A stretch of 64,000 nucleotides of DNA from Protaetia brevitarsis (Eukaryota; Arthropoda; Insecta; Coleoptera; Scarabaeidae), in NCBI GenBank assembly GCA_004143645.1, contig RXPK01000302.1, positions 1,793,971 to 1,857,970 on the forward strand, read 5' to 3'. This document shows, in pieces, positions 47,048 to 57,621 of the stretch (the stretch's first letter is position 1; the number at the start of each line of letters is the position of its first letter). The translations under genes and the position numbers were made by a program. The notes beneath the pieces were generated by a model. The model searched no databases, was not told the DNA's origin, and worked only from the letters and a program-made list of their open reading frames with translations.

Positions 47048-47890
47048 ATGGTTCACTTAACAGAAAAGGTAATCTATATTTTCGTCATGATAGGTATGTG
47101 ATCGAAAATGGCCAAGCAAGAAATATGCATATATTCAATACCTCTATTCTAACCGAACTGCTATTACGCAGATTTCCAAAATATTGAAAATACCAGACAC
47201 CCGACCGTAGAAAAGTATAAGGCGGGAAACCAAAAAATGCTACTGGTGGTGATGCTGCATAAATATTTTGCTGGCGGTGAACGAACACCGGACATCGTGC
47301 AATGATCTACACGTGACTATAATATTCAGAACGATCTGTTCGTAAAGTGCTTAAAAGAGAATACATCATAAAAATGCATTAGTCAAGACTAGGGCAAATG
47401 ATTTCAATAGAAGACTGCGATTTTGTGAAACCATGAGGGATGCGTCCAAAAAAATCGGATTCTGAACAAATTTTGTTTTCTGACAAGCCACGAAATTATG
47501 TAAATGTTGTTACTAACAGAATATTGTCGATATTAGCTCAGGAAAACCCTAATGGCTATAGAAGCTCACTCTCACGTCCTAGAAGTTGATGTTAGGCAGG
47601 GATTATCATGCTATATTATTGATCATCTATGCACGTTACCAATGGAGAAACTTTTATTGACCCAAACGTAGTTCGACTTACAAGCTATTTATCTAATTAC
47701 AAACTCTTGTTTCAACAAGGGCTCTTCCACACTCTGGTTAGAGGTCAGAAATTATCGAATAATTTTTTCCCCAGCTTATGGAGTGGACGAATGAGGCAGT
47801 AAAGTGGCCGCCAAACTCAGACTTAACCCTTCTGACTTTTTTGGGGTTACATAAAATATAAATTTATGGGAGCGCCATATCTCCGAATTA
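47048..47890 (+). pseudogene. decayed mariner-like transposase
   Basis: The start reads MVHLTEKVIYIFVMIGMW, matching the 'MVHLT...+I.IL.MIGYG' N terminus of a DUF4817-type mariner transposase. Later pieces in other frames are RRLRFCETMRDASKK with NFVF.DK (catalytic region; the expected SDE is DK, so the residue is lost), NPNGYRSSLSRP, LLFQQGLFHTLV (expected 'FQQDGAP.H') and EAVKWPPNSDLTLLTFLGL (expected 'EWPPRSPDLTPLDFFLWG'). At least three frame changes and several stops. It fills the space between the two fold-back copies and has lost its inverted-repeat ends. Confidence 0.85.
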
Positions 47891-47997
47891 GAAATATCTA
47901 TATATATATATAACTACAATATCAAAAATTAGAACCTTATACCCTATTACTCTTGAAATAGGAATAAATTGATAACAATTAATTTGTATAGCAAATA

Positions 47998-48165
47998 ATG
48001 AAATACGTGACAAAAAAAAAAGCAACAGTAAGAAGGAGGACACTCCAAAGCTGGAATCTACAACAACTGGCTGCTTGTAAAAAAGCCCTGATAATCATAT
48101 TGGCCCTACCTGTCAGACTTCAAAACCAAGAGGAATTGATTCTTCCCTGGCTGCCGCGAATGACG
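47998..48165 (+). pseudogene. short basic frame, possibly a Psq-type helix-turn-helix fragment
   Basis: Reads MKYVTKKKATVRRRTLQSWN, then LQQLAACKKAL. The spacing of basic residues before 'SW...L..A...' loosely recalls the N-terminal Psq helix-turn-helix of pogo/jerky-type transposases, but the rest does not align. The frame continues into the GTTTCAGCGC array of the next element, where its sequence is meaningless. Confidence 0.2.
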
Positions 48166-48285
48166 TTCAGCGCCGCCGTTCATCGCCGCCGTTTCATCGC
48201 CGCCGTTTCATCGCGCCGTTCAGCGCCGCCGATTCAGCGCCAGGACATTTCAGACCGGCCAATTCAGCGCCGGACATATTGAATG
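48165..48285. repeat. GTTTCATCGCCGCC array, internal
   Basis: Units GTTCAGCGCCGCC, GTTCATCGCCGCC, GTTTCATCGCCGCC, GTTTCATCGCGCC, GTTCAGCGCCGCC, GATTCAGCGCCAGGAC, ATTTCAGACCGGCC, AATTCAGCGCCGGAC. Same order and orientation as the start of element A. Confidence 0.9.
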
Positions 48286-48469
48286 GTTAAACTATAGAAA
48301 CTTATGAGCTACTTATGATCTTAACTAATCATTATTCTTAGAAGAATTTTTGTACGACGTAATATTTGTTGCATGGCATGTTTCGATGCGGCCGTTTCGA
48401 AGCCGGAACGTTTTGACGCATATGCAGTGCAGTTGAATTGATTTGAACGTATGATACACAGATATCTAA

Positions 48470-50170
48470 AAACGTGATTTTGTTAACATTGGAAGGGATA
48501 AGAGAGAGAGGAATGATTTTTTAAATGATTTTTTCTTTTTGTCAAAATATCTTTTTAAACATTGGATGGGTGACGGGAAGTAATGTTATTAAATGAATTT
48601 TTTGGGGCAATTGTTCTTTTATGATTTTTTTCTTTTTAAATATCTGGATAAGGATGCATAAGAAATGTTTAAATATTTTTTCTATTCGAAGGAGGAAGGG
48701 GGGAATATTTAGCTTTTTTTAATATAGTTTTTCTTCTTTTTTCGAAACATCAGAGAGAGGAGCATTAGAATGTTTAAATCATATTTTTTTTAACATTGAA
48801 GCAGGGAGAGGGGAAAAATATTCTTTATACAATTTTTTTCGAAACATCGGAGAGAGGATGGACTTGGAAATGTTCAAAAAATATTTTTTTAACACTGGAA
48901 GAGCGAGAGGAGAGGGGAATGTTTTCTAATTGTATCTTTTTTATCTTTTTTCAAAACATAGAGAAGACAGACAAGAAATATTTCAATCATATATATTTTT
49001 TTTAACATTGGAAAGAGGGAAAGGGAAGGGGAAGAATGATTTTTTTTCTCTTTTAAAAACGGGGAAGACGCATTAAAAAAGTTTTAAAAACCATTTTTAA
49101 ATATTAGAAAGGTGGAGGGGAAGGGTATTAGTTTTTTAAATGTTTTTTTTCTTTTTTTCCGGAACATCAGAAGAGAGAGGATGCGTAAAAAATGTTTCAA
49201 AATCTAAACATTGTCATTAAAAACACTAATGCCCCTTCCCTCCACCTCTTCCAATATAAAAAATGATTTAAAACATTTTAATGCGTCCTCTCCGGTGTTA
49301 AAAACGAGAAAAAAAATATCATTAAAAACATTCCTATCCCCACCCTTCCCCTCCAATGTTAAAAAAATATATAATGGTTTGAACATTCCGATCTGTCTTT
49401 CCTTTCTATGTTCGAAAAAAAAGAAGAGAAAATACCATTTAAAAAAACATGCCCCTCCCCATCGCCCTTCCAGTGGTTAAAAAACAGTCTTTTGAAACAT
49501 TTCTAATGCATCCTCTCTCCCGATGTTTCTAAAAAATTATCTTAAAAAAAATAAATTCACCCCTCTCTCCTCCTCCAATGTTAAAAAAATATGATGCAAA
49601 ACATTTCTAATGCATCCTATCTCTCGATGTTTCGAAAAGAAGAAAAATTATCATTAAAAAAGCTAATATACCCCTCCCCTCTCCCTTCCTCCAAGGTAGA
49701 AAAAAATATGATCTAAAACATTTATCAGACATCCTTTATCCAGATGTTCTGAAAAAAAGAAAAAAAATATCATTAAAAAGAACAATTCCTCCTCCCCTCC
49801 CATTCCCACTCTTTCCGATGTTAGATAAAATATGATTTGAAACACTTGTAATGCATCCTCTACGATGTTTAAAAAACAAGAAAAAAATATCCTTAAAAGA
49901 AATATCCTCTGCCCCCCTTCCTCCTTCCAATGTTAAAAAAAAAATATGATTTGAACACATTTTTAAGTATCCTCTTCGAATGTTTAAAAAAAAAAATTGC
50001 CTTCCCTCCGACCTATCCAATATATAAAAAAATATGATTTGTAACATTGCTATCCATCCTTACGATGTTTCGCAAAAAGAAAATTATCACTTAAAACAGT
50101 CACTTTCCCAACACTAAAAAAATATGATGACTTGTGATGTGTCACTCTCCCTGATGTTCAAAAAAAATCT
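48470..50170. repeat. minisatellite of fold-back element B, with strand flip at ~49205
   Basis: About six G-rich units then about eight C-rich units of the same ~110-120-bp repeat. Marker words are 'aacattggaagagcgagagg', 'cgaaacatcggagagaggat' on the left and 'atcctctctccgatgtttc', 'ccttccaatgttaaaaaa' on the right. The array is one large inverted repeat and should fold strongly. Frames through it are composition artefacts. Confidence 0.88.
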
Positions 50171-50179
50171 CTGCATCAT

Positions 50180-50694
50180 ATGTTTAAATCAAATTCAACT
50201 GGTATTGTATCTGGCGTTAACACGTTCTGGGGTCGAAACGTCCTAGAATCTAGACCGAGGAAAAACACTAGATAAAATAAACTCTTATTGAGTAAGATAT
50301 TTAATTTATCTGTTTTTTCTTTAGATGGAATCAGAAAAAAAAAATATTATCCTTAAAAACAATTTTCTATTCATCGAAGCTCACAACTCCAAGTTGCATA
50401 GGATCCTCATTATTTTACTTAATCAAGACTGTTTTATAGACAGAAAAAAGATAATCACAATAAATTCGAAAAAATGTTACATATGTAGTTTGCAACCAAT
50501 ACACATGGTACAAAAATTCCAAAAAATGAATCATCAAGTTATCCATAGTTTAAACCGTCAATAACGCGACGCTGAATCGCCTAGGCGCTGAAATGTCCGG
50601 CGCTGAAACGTCCCGGCGTGAAATGTCCTGGCGCTGAATCGGCGGCGCTGCAAACCGGCGGCGATGAAACGGCGGCGCTGAAACTACTAGACCC
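50180..50694. repeat. right terminal arm, inverted copy of 44875-45420
   Basis: The block 'ccgaggaaaaacactagata', 'aactcttattgagtaagata' (50255-50300) is the complement of 45275-45326. The block 'ctattcatcgaagctcac' (50369-50386) is the complement of 45197-45214. 'tatccatagttt' (50539 on) matches 'accatggata' at 45018. The GC array 50565-50687 mirrors 44882-45003. The similarity spans the whole arm. Confidence 0.85.
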
Positions 50695-50853
50695 CCTGCT
50701 CGCTCACCGGATTTAAACCCGATCGAGGATGTGTGGGATATGATAGGTTGCTGCTACATAAGCATTTTACCATAAGCAGCAAACACCTTGCAGGAAACTA
50801 TCGTCGTCATTCATCTCCATAAGATTACCATTGATCATCTCATTCAGATGTAA
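50695..50853 (+). pseudogene. Tc1-like transposase C-terminus
   Basis: Directly after the fold-back terminus the frame reads PARSPDLNPIEDVWDMIG, the 'SPDLNPIE..WD' motif holding the last catalytic acidic residue of Tc1-family DDE transposases. It continues NTLQETIVVIHLHKI and ends DHLIQM at a stop, matching the family tail ('TL.EL...L...W..I....I..LI.SM'). One in-frame stop lies after ISILP. The rest of the gene is absent on both sides of the fold-back composite. The nearby 'tttggcacacagttta' (50984-50999) may be the Tc1-type terminal repeat. Confidence 0.85.
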
Positions 50854-52484
50854 CATTTGATTGATAAAATTTTTGCTAATGTTGTGTATTTTTTTGTAAT
50901 TGCTATGATTTACTACTGAAAACTAGTAGTTATGAAATACTACTTGAAACTTCCAGCCTTATAATCTTTTAAGGTGTTGCAATTTTTTTGGCACACAGTT
51001 TACATCTATAAAATTAATTCCAGATTCTTTGTTTTGTCCAGATGGAACAAATCTCTGTATTTTTCTCAATTTTTATCACATGGATAAAAGTGAAAGAAAA
51101 ATAAAAATAAAATCAACACTATTGTAATGATAATTCATACAAATTAGTATATAGCATTCGTGACGAGGACAAATTGTTAGTCTGATGGACCGAATATTAT
51201 CGTAGGATGTATATAATGAGGATTTTCTTAAATAAACTGCTGTAATATTATAGAAGTGTGTAGTAATATTGTGTAAGAAATAACCTTCTTTTCTTTTAAA
51301 ATTTACTTTAATAACAACAAACAAACAGATCTATTTTCATATTAAAATTAAACAATGCAGATAAAAAAACAATCTGCCACCATCGCCTTCTCTTGCTCTG
51401 CTATTAGCCTCTCAAAACTAAAGTTTCCTACAATTGTTAATATATTTCAATACTTAATATTCTAGTGCTAATACAAGCAGCAATCCAATGCGAAATGTAA
51501 TTACTTTTAAAAATTGGGGAGGGTAATGGGATAAAGATTGTTGTACATGTTTATAATGCAAACATATTTATTAAGGTCGTCAAGAAAATTAATAACTAAT
51601 AGTAGACATTTAATCAAATTTATATATAATAAGTTTTATATGATCCTTAGCTAAACCCGGATCATACTCATGTAGATCTTCTAATGTCATAACGTTGGTT
51701 AGATATTTTGCCATAATTTGTACATCAAAAACATAAGTGTAGTTTAAAAGTAATTGTTACACATAAATTTGTACAAAAACAAAATGTCTTTGTTGTTGTA
51801 AAACGTTATTCTGAATTCTGTCATTAATAACACATTTTTGTCATGCGATATCTATTCGAAACTTGTTTATTTTTCAAATCTTATTTATAAACAAAGATTA
51901 CACCTCAAGAAAATGCATGAAAGAAACTTACATACCTGCTTAGAAACTATAATGACATTTAGAAACAGTTATATGTGTATGAAAATGAGTTAAACATATA
52001 CTGATGTAAAGAATACAGTCTTCTGACGAATAATATTTAAAATAGTTTAAAGTATAATAATTTCAATATAAAATAAAAAGGTGGAACAAATACTAAAGCT
52101 ATAAAGGAGATTGTCTAGAAACTGCGGCTTCACAATTCTACTAAGATATTTAATACCTATTCATAGTTTTTATATAGTTCAGAAACTTGGACTGTTATAG
52201 AACTGCGAACCCTAATAGTCCATTATTTCCTGTATCAGCTTGGGCTTGTGATACTTTTGTAGTCTATGCGTTTGATTTCTTATTTCATTACACTTCACCC
52301 AACACTTTCGGTTTGCGTGGACAAACTTTACACATGACACTATTACCCGTTTGTTATTGATGAGGTAAAAGTCACTGAAAGATACTGTGCGTCAATTTTC
52401 CGTATATTCCAACCCACACAAGGTACTACTGGCTGTTATTTTTAAGTAATAGCATTGGATTATTTCGATGACGGTTGCTTTCAG
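50854..52484. other. AT-rich sequence, nothing assigned beyond the Tc1 3' end
   Basis: 50854-51000 is the trailing part of the Tc1-like element. The remainder holds no recognised gene. Confidence 0.35.
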
Positions 52485-52600
52485 ATGTTTGCACAATGCG
52501 CATACGTTAATTTCATTGCCCTGTGTACCGCGACAACTTTCACTCACGAGATGCAGCAAACGGTTGAAAAGCTAAAGAATACAACCTGTAATCCGCATAG
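52485..52600 (+). CDS. candidate internal exon, family uncertain
   Basis: A 116-bp open stretch sits between a good 3' splice site ('ggttgctttcag', ending 52484) and a plausible 5' splice site ('gcatag/gtataa', 52600/52601). It encodes MFAQCAYVNFIALCTATTFT followed by HEMQQTVEKLKNTTCNPH. Base composition is more balanced than the flanks. The pattern of a hydrophobic helix followed by 'E...TV..L' faintly recalls the last transmembrane region of insect gustatory receptors, but that is weak. No neighbouring exons were found. Confidence 0.25.
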
Positions 52601-52609
52601 GTATAACCA

Positions 52610-53576
52610 GCACTGCGCCATGTTAAGGAAAACGAATTACCAATAAGAGCAGAACTGCTGGTCACACCACCGATTGTTCACGAATTTTAACGAAATGGAA
52701 CATTTATATCTTAAAAAATTATAATTTAATTTTTTATAAGAAATATGAAATGTGTTTGAAAATAAAGAACTAGAGAACTGCTCCAAAAATGTCTAATATT
52801 TTGCTATACGGGTAGTACGAGAATCCTTTCATACAAAATCGCTGTAAAACTAACAAAGCATCTATTCTGATACTATTTACGTTATTCAAATTTTCAAAAA
52901 AAATACATCTGTATGTAAACTAGAATGAAAATTAAACACAATTATTTAAGAATAATAATAATAATACTTTGATTGAATGATGTTGGGAATAAATAGAAAT
53001 TTGCTATTAAACAAAAGAATTTTCAACCGAAAAAGAAAAAACGAATAATTAATGTATTGTTATTAATGTATCCTAGATAAAATAGGTAAATAAATTTTAA
53101 CAACTTAAGTGGATTTGCCTAAATTGATTTGACTGAATTGAAAAGATATTATTTCTTTTTATTTCTTTTTATTAGCTAAAACTGTTTCTTTTTATTCATA
53201 ATTTACAAATCAAAAAAAAAAACTGTAACAGGAAAGCTATTATTATTATTTTGTATAGTTCTGGGAGTGAATTCAATTTTCTACAACTCGAGAAATGGCC
53301 TTGGGATTTAAATTATTATTACTTTTTGGGGCATCGAAGACAGTGAATTAAACATGTTTGTAGTAAATTATATTTCTGTAACATCCCGATGTTGTGGAAA
53401 TAATGTAAGGAGATGAAGCGAGCTGCGAGTTCTGCGGATCGGCTAGAATAAACATACTACACCTAAGCATTTTTAAAACTCATAATACAACCAATACCGA
53501 TGCAAAATTAATAAGACGCTAACAACCCCTCCCTCGCTATCAATGGCTATAACTATGCATGCAATGTTGTTCAGAG
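52610..53576. other. AT-rich sequence, nothing assigned
   Basis: No gene or repeat recognised. Confidence 0.35.
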
Positions 53577-53900
53577 CTACCGGACGTCCGATACGCGAAA
53601 TATTATAAACATTTATTTTAGGATTTGGACGTCGCATACGCGGAAGGATGTCATAATTTGTATATTTGGGGTATATTACGAAATTCCGCAGCGCCACACT
53701 ACAGTATTTCGCCGAACTAATTAATACACAAAACTTTCATCGGGGCATCAAAATAACGTCCAGCTAAAAATCGTTTTACAAGGTCTAGGCAGTCAGTACA
53801 TCACATTAGCATAGAAATGTTTTGTGGCGTCCATATACGGACGTCATATGACGGTGGACGCCACATGCAATGCACCCCAACCAATGTGTGGACGTCGTAT
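53577..53900. promoter_or_regulatory. cluster of GACGTC palindromes (possible regulatory cluster)
   Basis: GGACGTCCGATACGCG (53581), GGACGTCGCATACGCG (about 53627), GGACGTCATATGACGG (about 53838) and GGACGTCGTATTATCG (about 53891) lie within 320 bp of otherwise CpG-poor DNA. TGTGGCGTCCA (53822) and TGGACGCCACA (53853) form an inverted pair round the third site. GACGTC is the core of CREB/ATF-type sites, but no gene start is identified nearby, so a repeat origin is equally possible. Confidence 0.3.
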
Positions 53901-53924
53901 TATCGAAAGGACAAATAATACAAA

Positions 53925-53928
53925 CATG

Positions 53929-53959
<31 letters not shown>

Positions 53960-53960
53960 A
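53925..53960. repeat. (TA)n microsatellite in a palindrome
   Basis: CATGTATATA... and ...TATATACATG enclose an uninterrupted TA run of about 24 bp. Confidence 0.85.
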
Positions 53961-54849
53961 TATGCGTACGTACTGCTTTAAATTCTGTAACAACAGTTTT
54001 TAGTATTTGCATTCCTCTTTTGAAAAAAAAAATTCAAAATCATACCTACACATACATATATAGCGTAATGTTTTTTATATTTATAACCACGGTACAAATA
54101 ATACGGTATGCTCGTTTTGAATCTCAAATTCGTCAAGGCAGGTCAGATGACGTCATTAAGGAGCGTATCGAAAACAATAAAATACATGTATGGTAAATAG
54201 CAAAATGTTAAAATCCAAATTATTCACAACTACCAATTAATGTAATTCAAATGCAGCTTTGCTTTAAATAAAAAAGCCCGTTTTAAGTTGAAATTTATTT
54301 TATCTATCTTGTCGCCATCTAGTAGCGCTCGTGTTTATTTCTACAATTGCAACAAATTTCGTGTGTGTTTACAAAGTGCTTTCGTGGTTTTTCTAGAAAA
54401 TTGAATCGTGAAAACATCTTAACGCTTTTAAAATACGTTCCGTAACCCCGTCCGGATTTTCTAAACTTACCTTTCGCATTAACAATACCCTTACGGTCGA
54501 AATCGATTTTAATATAATAATAATTATATATGTGGCGCCATTTATGCTCCTATATGACGTAACCTCCATATGTGCGTAAGCATATCGTATTATTGGTACC
54601 GTGTTTATAACCACTTTCCAACCCTTACGTGCATGAATTATCTCGAAATGTGCATAGAAAAGGAGTACAGATGGAATATTTTTACACCACGCTGTTGTCT
54701 TTTCTATATTTATCATGTGAAATGTGATCGGCCATACTGTTATCAATTGACGACCCTAAATTTTGAAAAACAGGACCAGGATGGAAATTTGCGAAAGTCA
54801 TTATTGTGAGTCGACTATGGTTGGCTTCTAAAATGACTTTCATATTAAC
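53961..54849. other. unassigned
   Basis: No gene recognised; overlapping frames on both strands at 54393-54809 have no family resemblance. Confidence 0.3.
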
Positions 54850-55275
54850 ACAAGGTGATCCATAAGCCCTGACAGTTCAACGTTGTTTTTTTTGCAACTG
54901 GACTTCCTGTATATTATTGCATTTTTGGATTCTCCGCTCAAAACTGGTCTGCTCTAATAAGATTTATAATACCTAAACCTCAAAGTTTTTAAATAATTTT
55001 CCAAAAATCAAACTACAGTAAAAACATTGTCTTCATCGTTAGTGACAAATTTCCTTGTAATAGGTCTTCTAAAACTAACATTTTAACACTTTTCTTAAAC
55101 TGTTTTAATAGTCTCTTAAAAATGCGTAATTTAGGATGATTTCTTTCAGGAAGTCTTCGAATATAAATACGAGAAATCACACAGAAGAACATATATATCC
55201 CGATAGTAACACTTTTTGAAGGCCACATATTTTGGCCAAAATATTCCATGTCGTATAGCTTGAATCACTCTGTAT
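54850..55275. mobile_element. mariner-derived short element (related to 10848-11120)
   Basis: The left end 'aaggtgatccataagccctg' and the right end 'tatagcttgaatcactctgt' resemble inverted mariner-type termini. The interior 'tgtatattattgcatttttg ... ctaataagatttataata' is shared in direct orientation with 10960-11085, while 55170-55275 is shared in inverted orientation with 10848-10940. About 425 bp, no transposase: a non-autonomous family with two copies in this window. Confidence 0.55.
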
Positions 55276-55744
55276 ATCACGCTATACATCTTCGCGGCGC
55301 ACAGTGGTTTCAAGGACGACAATTTTTTTTTCATTTCACGCGAATAAAGAAGAGTATTTGTATTTGGTATACGGCATAGTTAGCTCCTACATTTCAGTTG
55401 CTTAAGTCAAAGAATTTTTTATTTTTATTTTAGTAATCTGTTTTCAAAGTTCACGATTAGAAATGATAATTTTTTTAATATTTTTTTCTAGACAATAATA
55501 TATTGTTACTATATATGTTTTTATATATCTGTAGCACATTATTGGAATAAGAAAAAAGTATGGAGAAAATTTGTTAAAACAGAGAATCGATACTCGTAAA
55601 TTTTAGCTGCGATAATCTGCGGTCTTTGAATAAAAACACGTACAATTTGCAGTGAAAAGTGGATCTTTGATCATAGATCTATTCTTCATTTTAAAAAATT
55701 CCTACAATAGTTTTAAAGAAATCAATTTTGCATAACTTAGGAAC
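55276..55744. other. AT-rich sequence, nothing assigned
   Basis: No gene recognised. Confidence 0.35.
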
Positions 55745-55814
55745 GTCATAGACTATTAAACTCTAAAATTTGCTGAATGGCTTAGCAAAGCTTAGGCCTT
55801 GTTTGGTAAAATTA

Positions 55815-57119
55815 TACAGGGTGGTTTCCAGAAGCAATTAATTCGTGTGATATTTAAACGGCTTCAACTTTTTTATTTTATACTATGATCTCTTATTTTT
55901 GTTAAGAGTAGGGTATATCTAAAACTTATACTTTCTGAGAATATTTCACATTTTTTAAAATTGTCGCACAAATAACATTTAGTCATAGAAGGTAGGCGGT
56001 GAAACAATTTTTTATGACATTACCAAACTGCCAAACACGTTGTGATAGTAGAATTTTCTTTATTTACTGTTAATTAAAATGAATTTCAATCATGAGGAGT
56101 TTGTTGATTTGGTGTATGCTTTGGGTGAAGGAGAACGAAATTCTATCCTTGCTTACCGAATTTCTGACTAACGCTTTCCTAACTTTCCGACTTCGGGAAA
56201 GGTTTTAATGTACAGAAGAAATTAAATACGAAAAAAGAGGAACGCCTGAAGCGTGTTACCCATGAAGAAAATGACTTTGCTATACTATTGAGCGTGGTTC
56301 AAGATCCTCAAGCAAGTACGCGTACAACAAATAATGATCTGGGCATCAGCCAGACTTCAGCATCAAGAACTTTGTGAAAAAATAAATTTCATCCATTTGA
56401 TATTCAACTGGTTCAAGAACCTGATGCCGTTGATTTCGCCAAGAAAGTATTTTCTTGAATTATCTTTTATTTACTGATAAAGCAACCTTTCACAAAAATG
56501 GCTATGTATACCTCCATAATTCTCATTATTATGTCACAGCAAATAATTAAGACCATTAACTCACCAAGATCGATGGTCTGTAAATGTTTGGGCAGGAATA
56601 GTGGGATATCAATTGATTGGACCATATTTTTTTAAAAGGAATATGTGAAAACTTTAGTTTACCAAGAATCACCAACAACAAAAGCAAACATGAATCGTAC
56701 AAGTTTGGGTTGAACAAGAAGGAAGCTATATCGAACGTTTAATGTAATTTTGCTTCTATTGTATGTGATTTAATTTTGTTAAATTACTATATGGCTTTTG
56801 GTAGGTAAAAATCTAGAAAAGTGGTTTGCTATTTTGGGACATAATTTTGTCTACACTGATATTTATTAAAATTGAATTATTAAAATCGTTCCACAGCCTA
56901 CTTAAAATATAAATATCTTCTGTAACAATTTCTAAAATTGTTGAATTATCTCAGAGAGTATAAGTTTTAGATAGATAGACCCTATTCCTAACTAAAATGA
57001 AAGATCATAAAAAAGTGCATATGATGAAATAAAAAAATATAGGACGTTCAATTTAAAATAACAAAGTAAAAGCCGTTTAAATATCACACAAATTGATTGC
57101 TTCTGGGGACCACCCTGTA
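55815..57119 (+). mobile_element. defective mariner-like element with ~45-bp inverted ends
   Basis: Ends are TACAGGGTGGTTTCCAGAAG (left) and CTTCTGGGGACCACCCTGTA (right); pairing continues through 'caattaattcgtgtgatatt taaacgg' and its complement. TA dinucleotides flank both sides. The inverted similarity extends outward as well (about 55745-55814 with 57120-57210, around 'aaactctaaaatttgctga'), so the insertion sits at the centre of a longer inverted repeat or the true ends lie further out. It carries a dead transposase on the plus strand. Confidence 0.82.
56079..56760 (+). pseudogene. mariner-like transposase, frame-broken
   Basis: Starts MNFNHEEFVDLVYALGEGER, followed by NSILAYRISD and a stop (expected 'M.FT..EY.DM+..YGE...N...A.RLY..R.P'). 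Other pieces are ENDFAILLSVVQDPQASTR, NNDLGISQTSASRTL and NKFHPFDIQLVQEPD (expected 'GIS..SV.RIL...KFHPY...L.QEL...D'). The catalytic FTDEA segment is eroded to a frame-shifted 'tttactgataaagcaac' (FTDKAT), with lysine in place of the acidic residue. C-terminal catalytic residues are not found. It cannot be active. Confidence 0.82.
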
Positions 57120-57439
57120 TAATTTTATCAAATAACATTCAATGCATAAGAAAGACCTAAGCTTTCCTAAGATACTCAGCAAATTTTAGAGTTTAATTGT
57201 CAACGATAATGCCGGAAAAAAATGTTAAATGAATACGTGCATTTTGAAAATTTTATGTAAAAAGTTAAATAACTTGGCAATCCTGAATTCGAAATTTGAA
57301 ACGAACACATTTATTTGTAGCTTCATTACAATAAATAAATATGCCTAAAAAATAAGTATGGTTTCATTTGAAAAAAATAAGTTGTGTACGGTCCTGAAAA
57401 ACTGATACACTCCGTGAAACGTGAACATATTTTTAGAAC

Positions 57440-57621
57440 GTGCACTTCTTTCCGTCATGTATGATGCCACATTGAAATTGAATAATTAATGTTTACGTCT
57501 ATGAAATACAAGTATTCTGCATTTCATACAATTGAACAGAATTTTAATTTTAGGCGGACGAAAGCATTGTAAGTCTTACTTAATGCAAAAGCCCTTAACA
57601 ATTTGGTATTTCTGCTTATGC
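57440..57621 (-). pseudogene. RT fragment, downstream half of the 58.7-59.9 kb retrotransposon
   Basis: On the minus strand: SRNTKLLRAFALSKTYNAFV followed by RLKLKFCSIVWNAEYLYFID. This matches the CR1/Jockey RT thumb ('R........L..LY.A.VR.KLEY.S.+W.P.Y..Y'). It is exactly what should follow the 'LG' at the broken end near 58740, so the mariner-like element 57622-58738 was inserted between the two halves. Confidence 0.75.

Larger units (their letters stand above)
48165..50694. mobile_element. fold-back element B (left end truncated, right arm complete)
   Basis: A left GC-rich array (48165-48285) lacks the GGGTCTATAGTTT terminus; only a shortened arm (48290-48480, with GTTTCGAAGCCGGAACGTTT) follows. 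The G-rich minisatellite (48480-49200) flips to the C-rich orientation at about 49205 and continues to 50170. The right arm (50180-50564) and right array (50565-50687) end in TAGACCC at 50694, the exact inverse of the left end of element A. No coding sequence of its own. Confidence 0.8.

Noticed and set aside
48796..50047. Several open frames in the fold-back minisatellite (rich in F, L, E, R)
   Set aside because: They are translations of a tandem repeat made of T-runs and purine runs; the same words recur in each unit in either direction.
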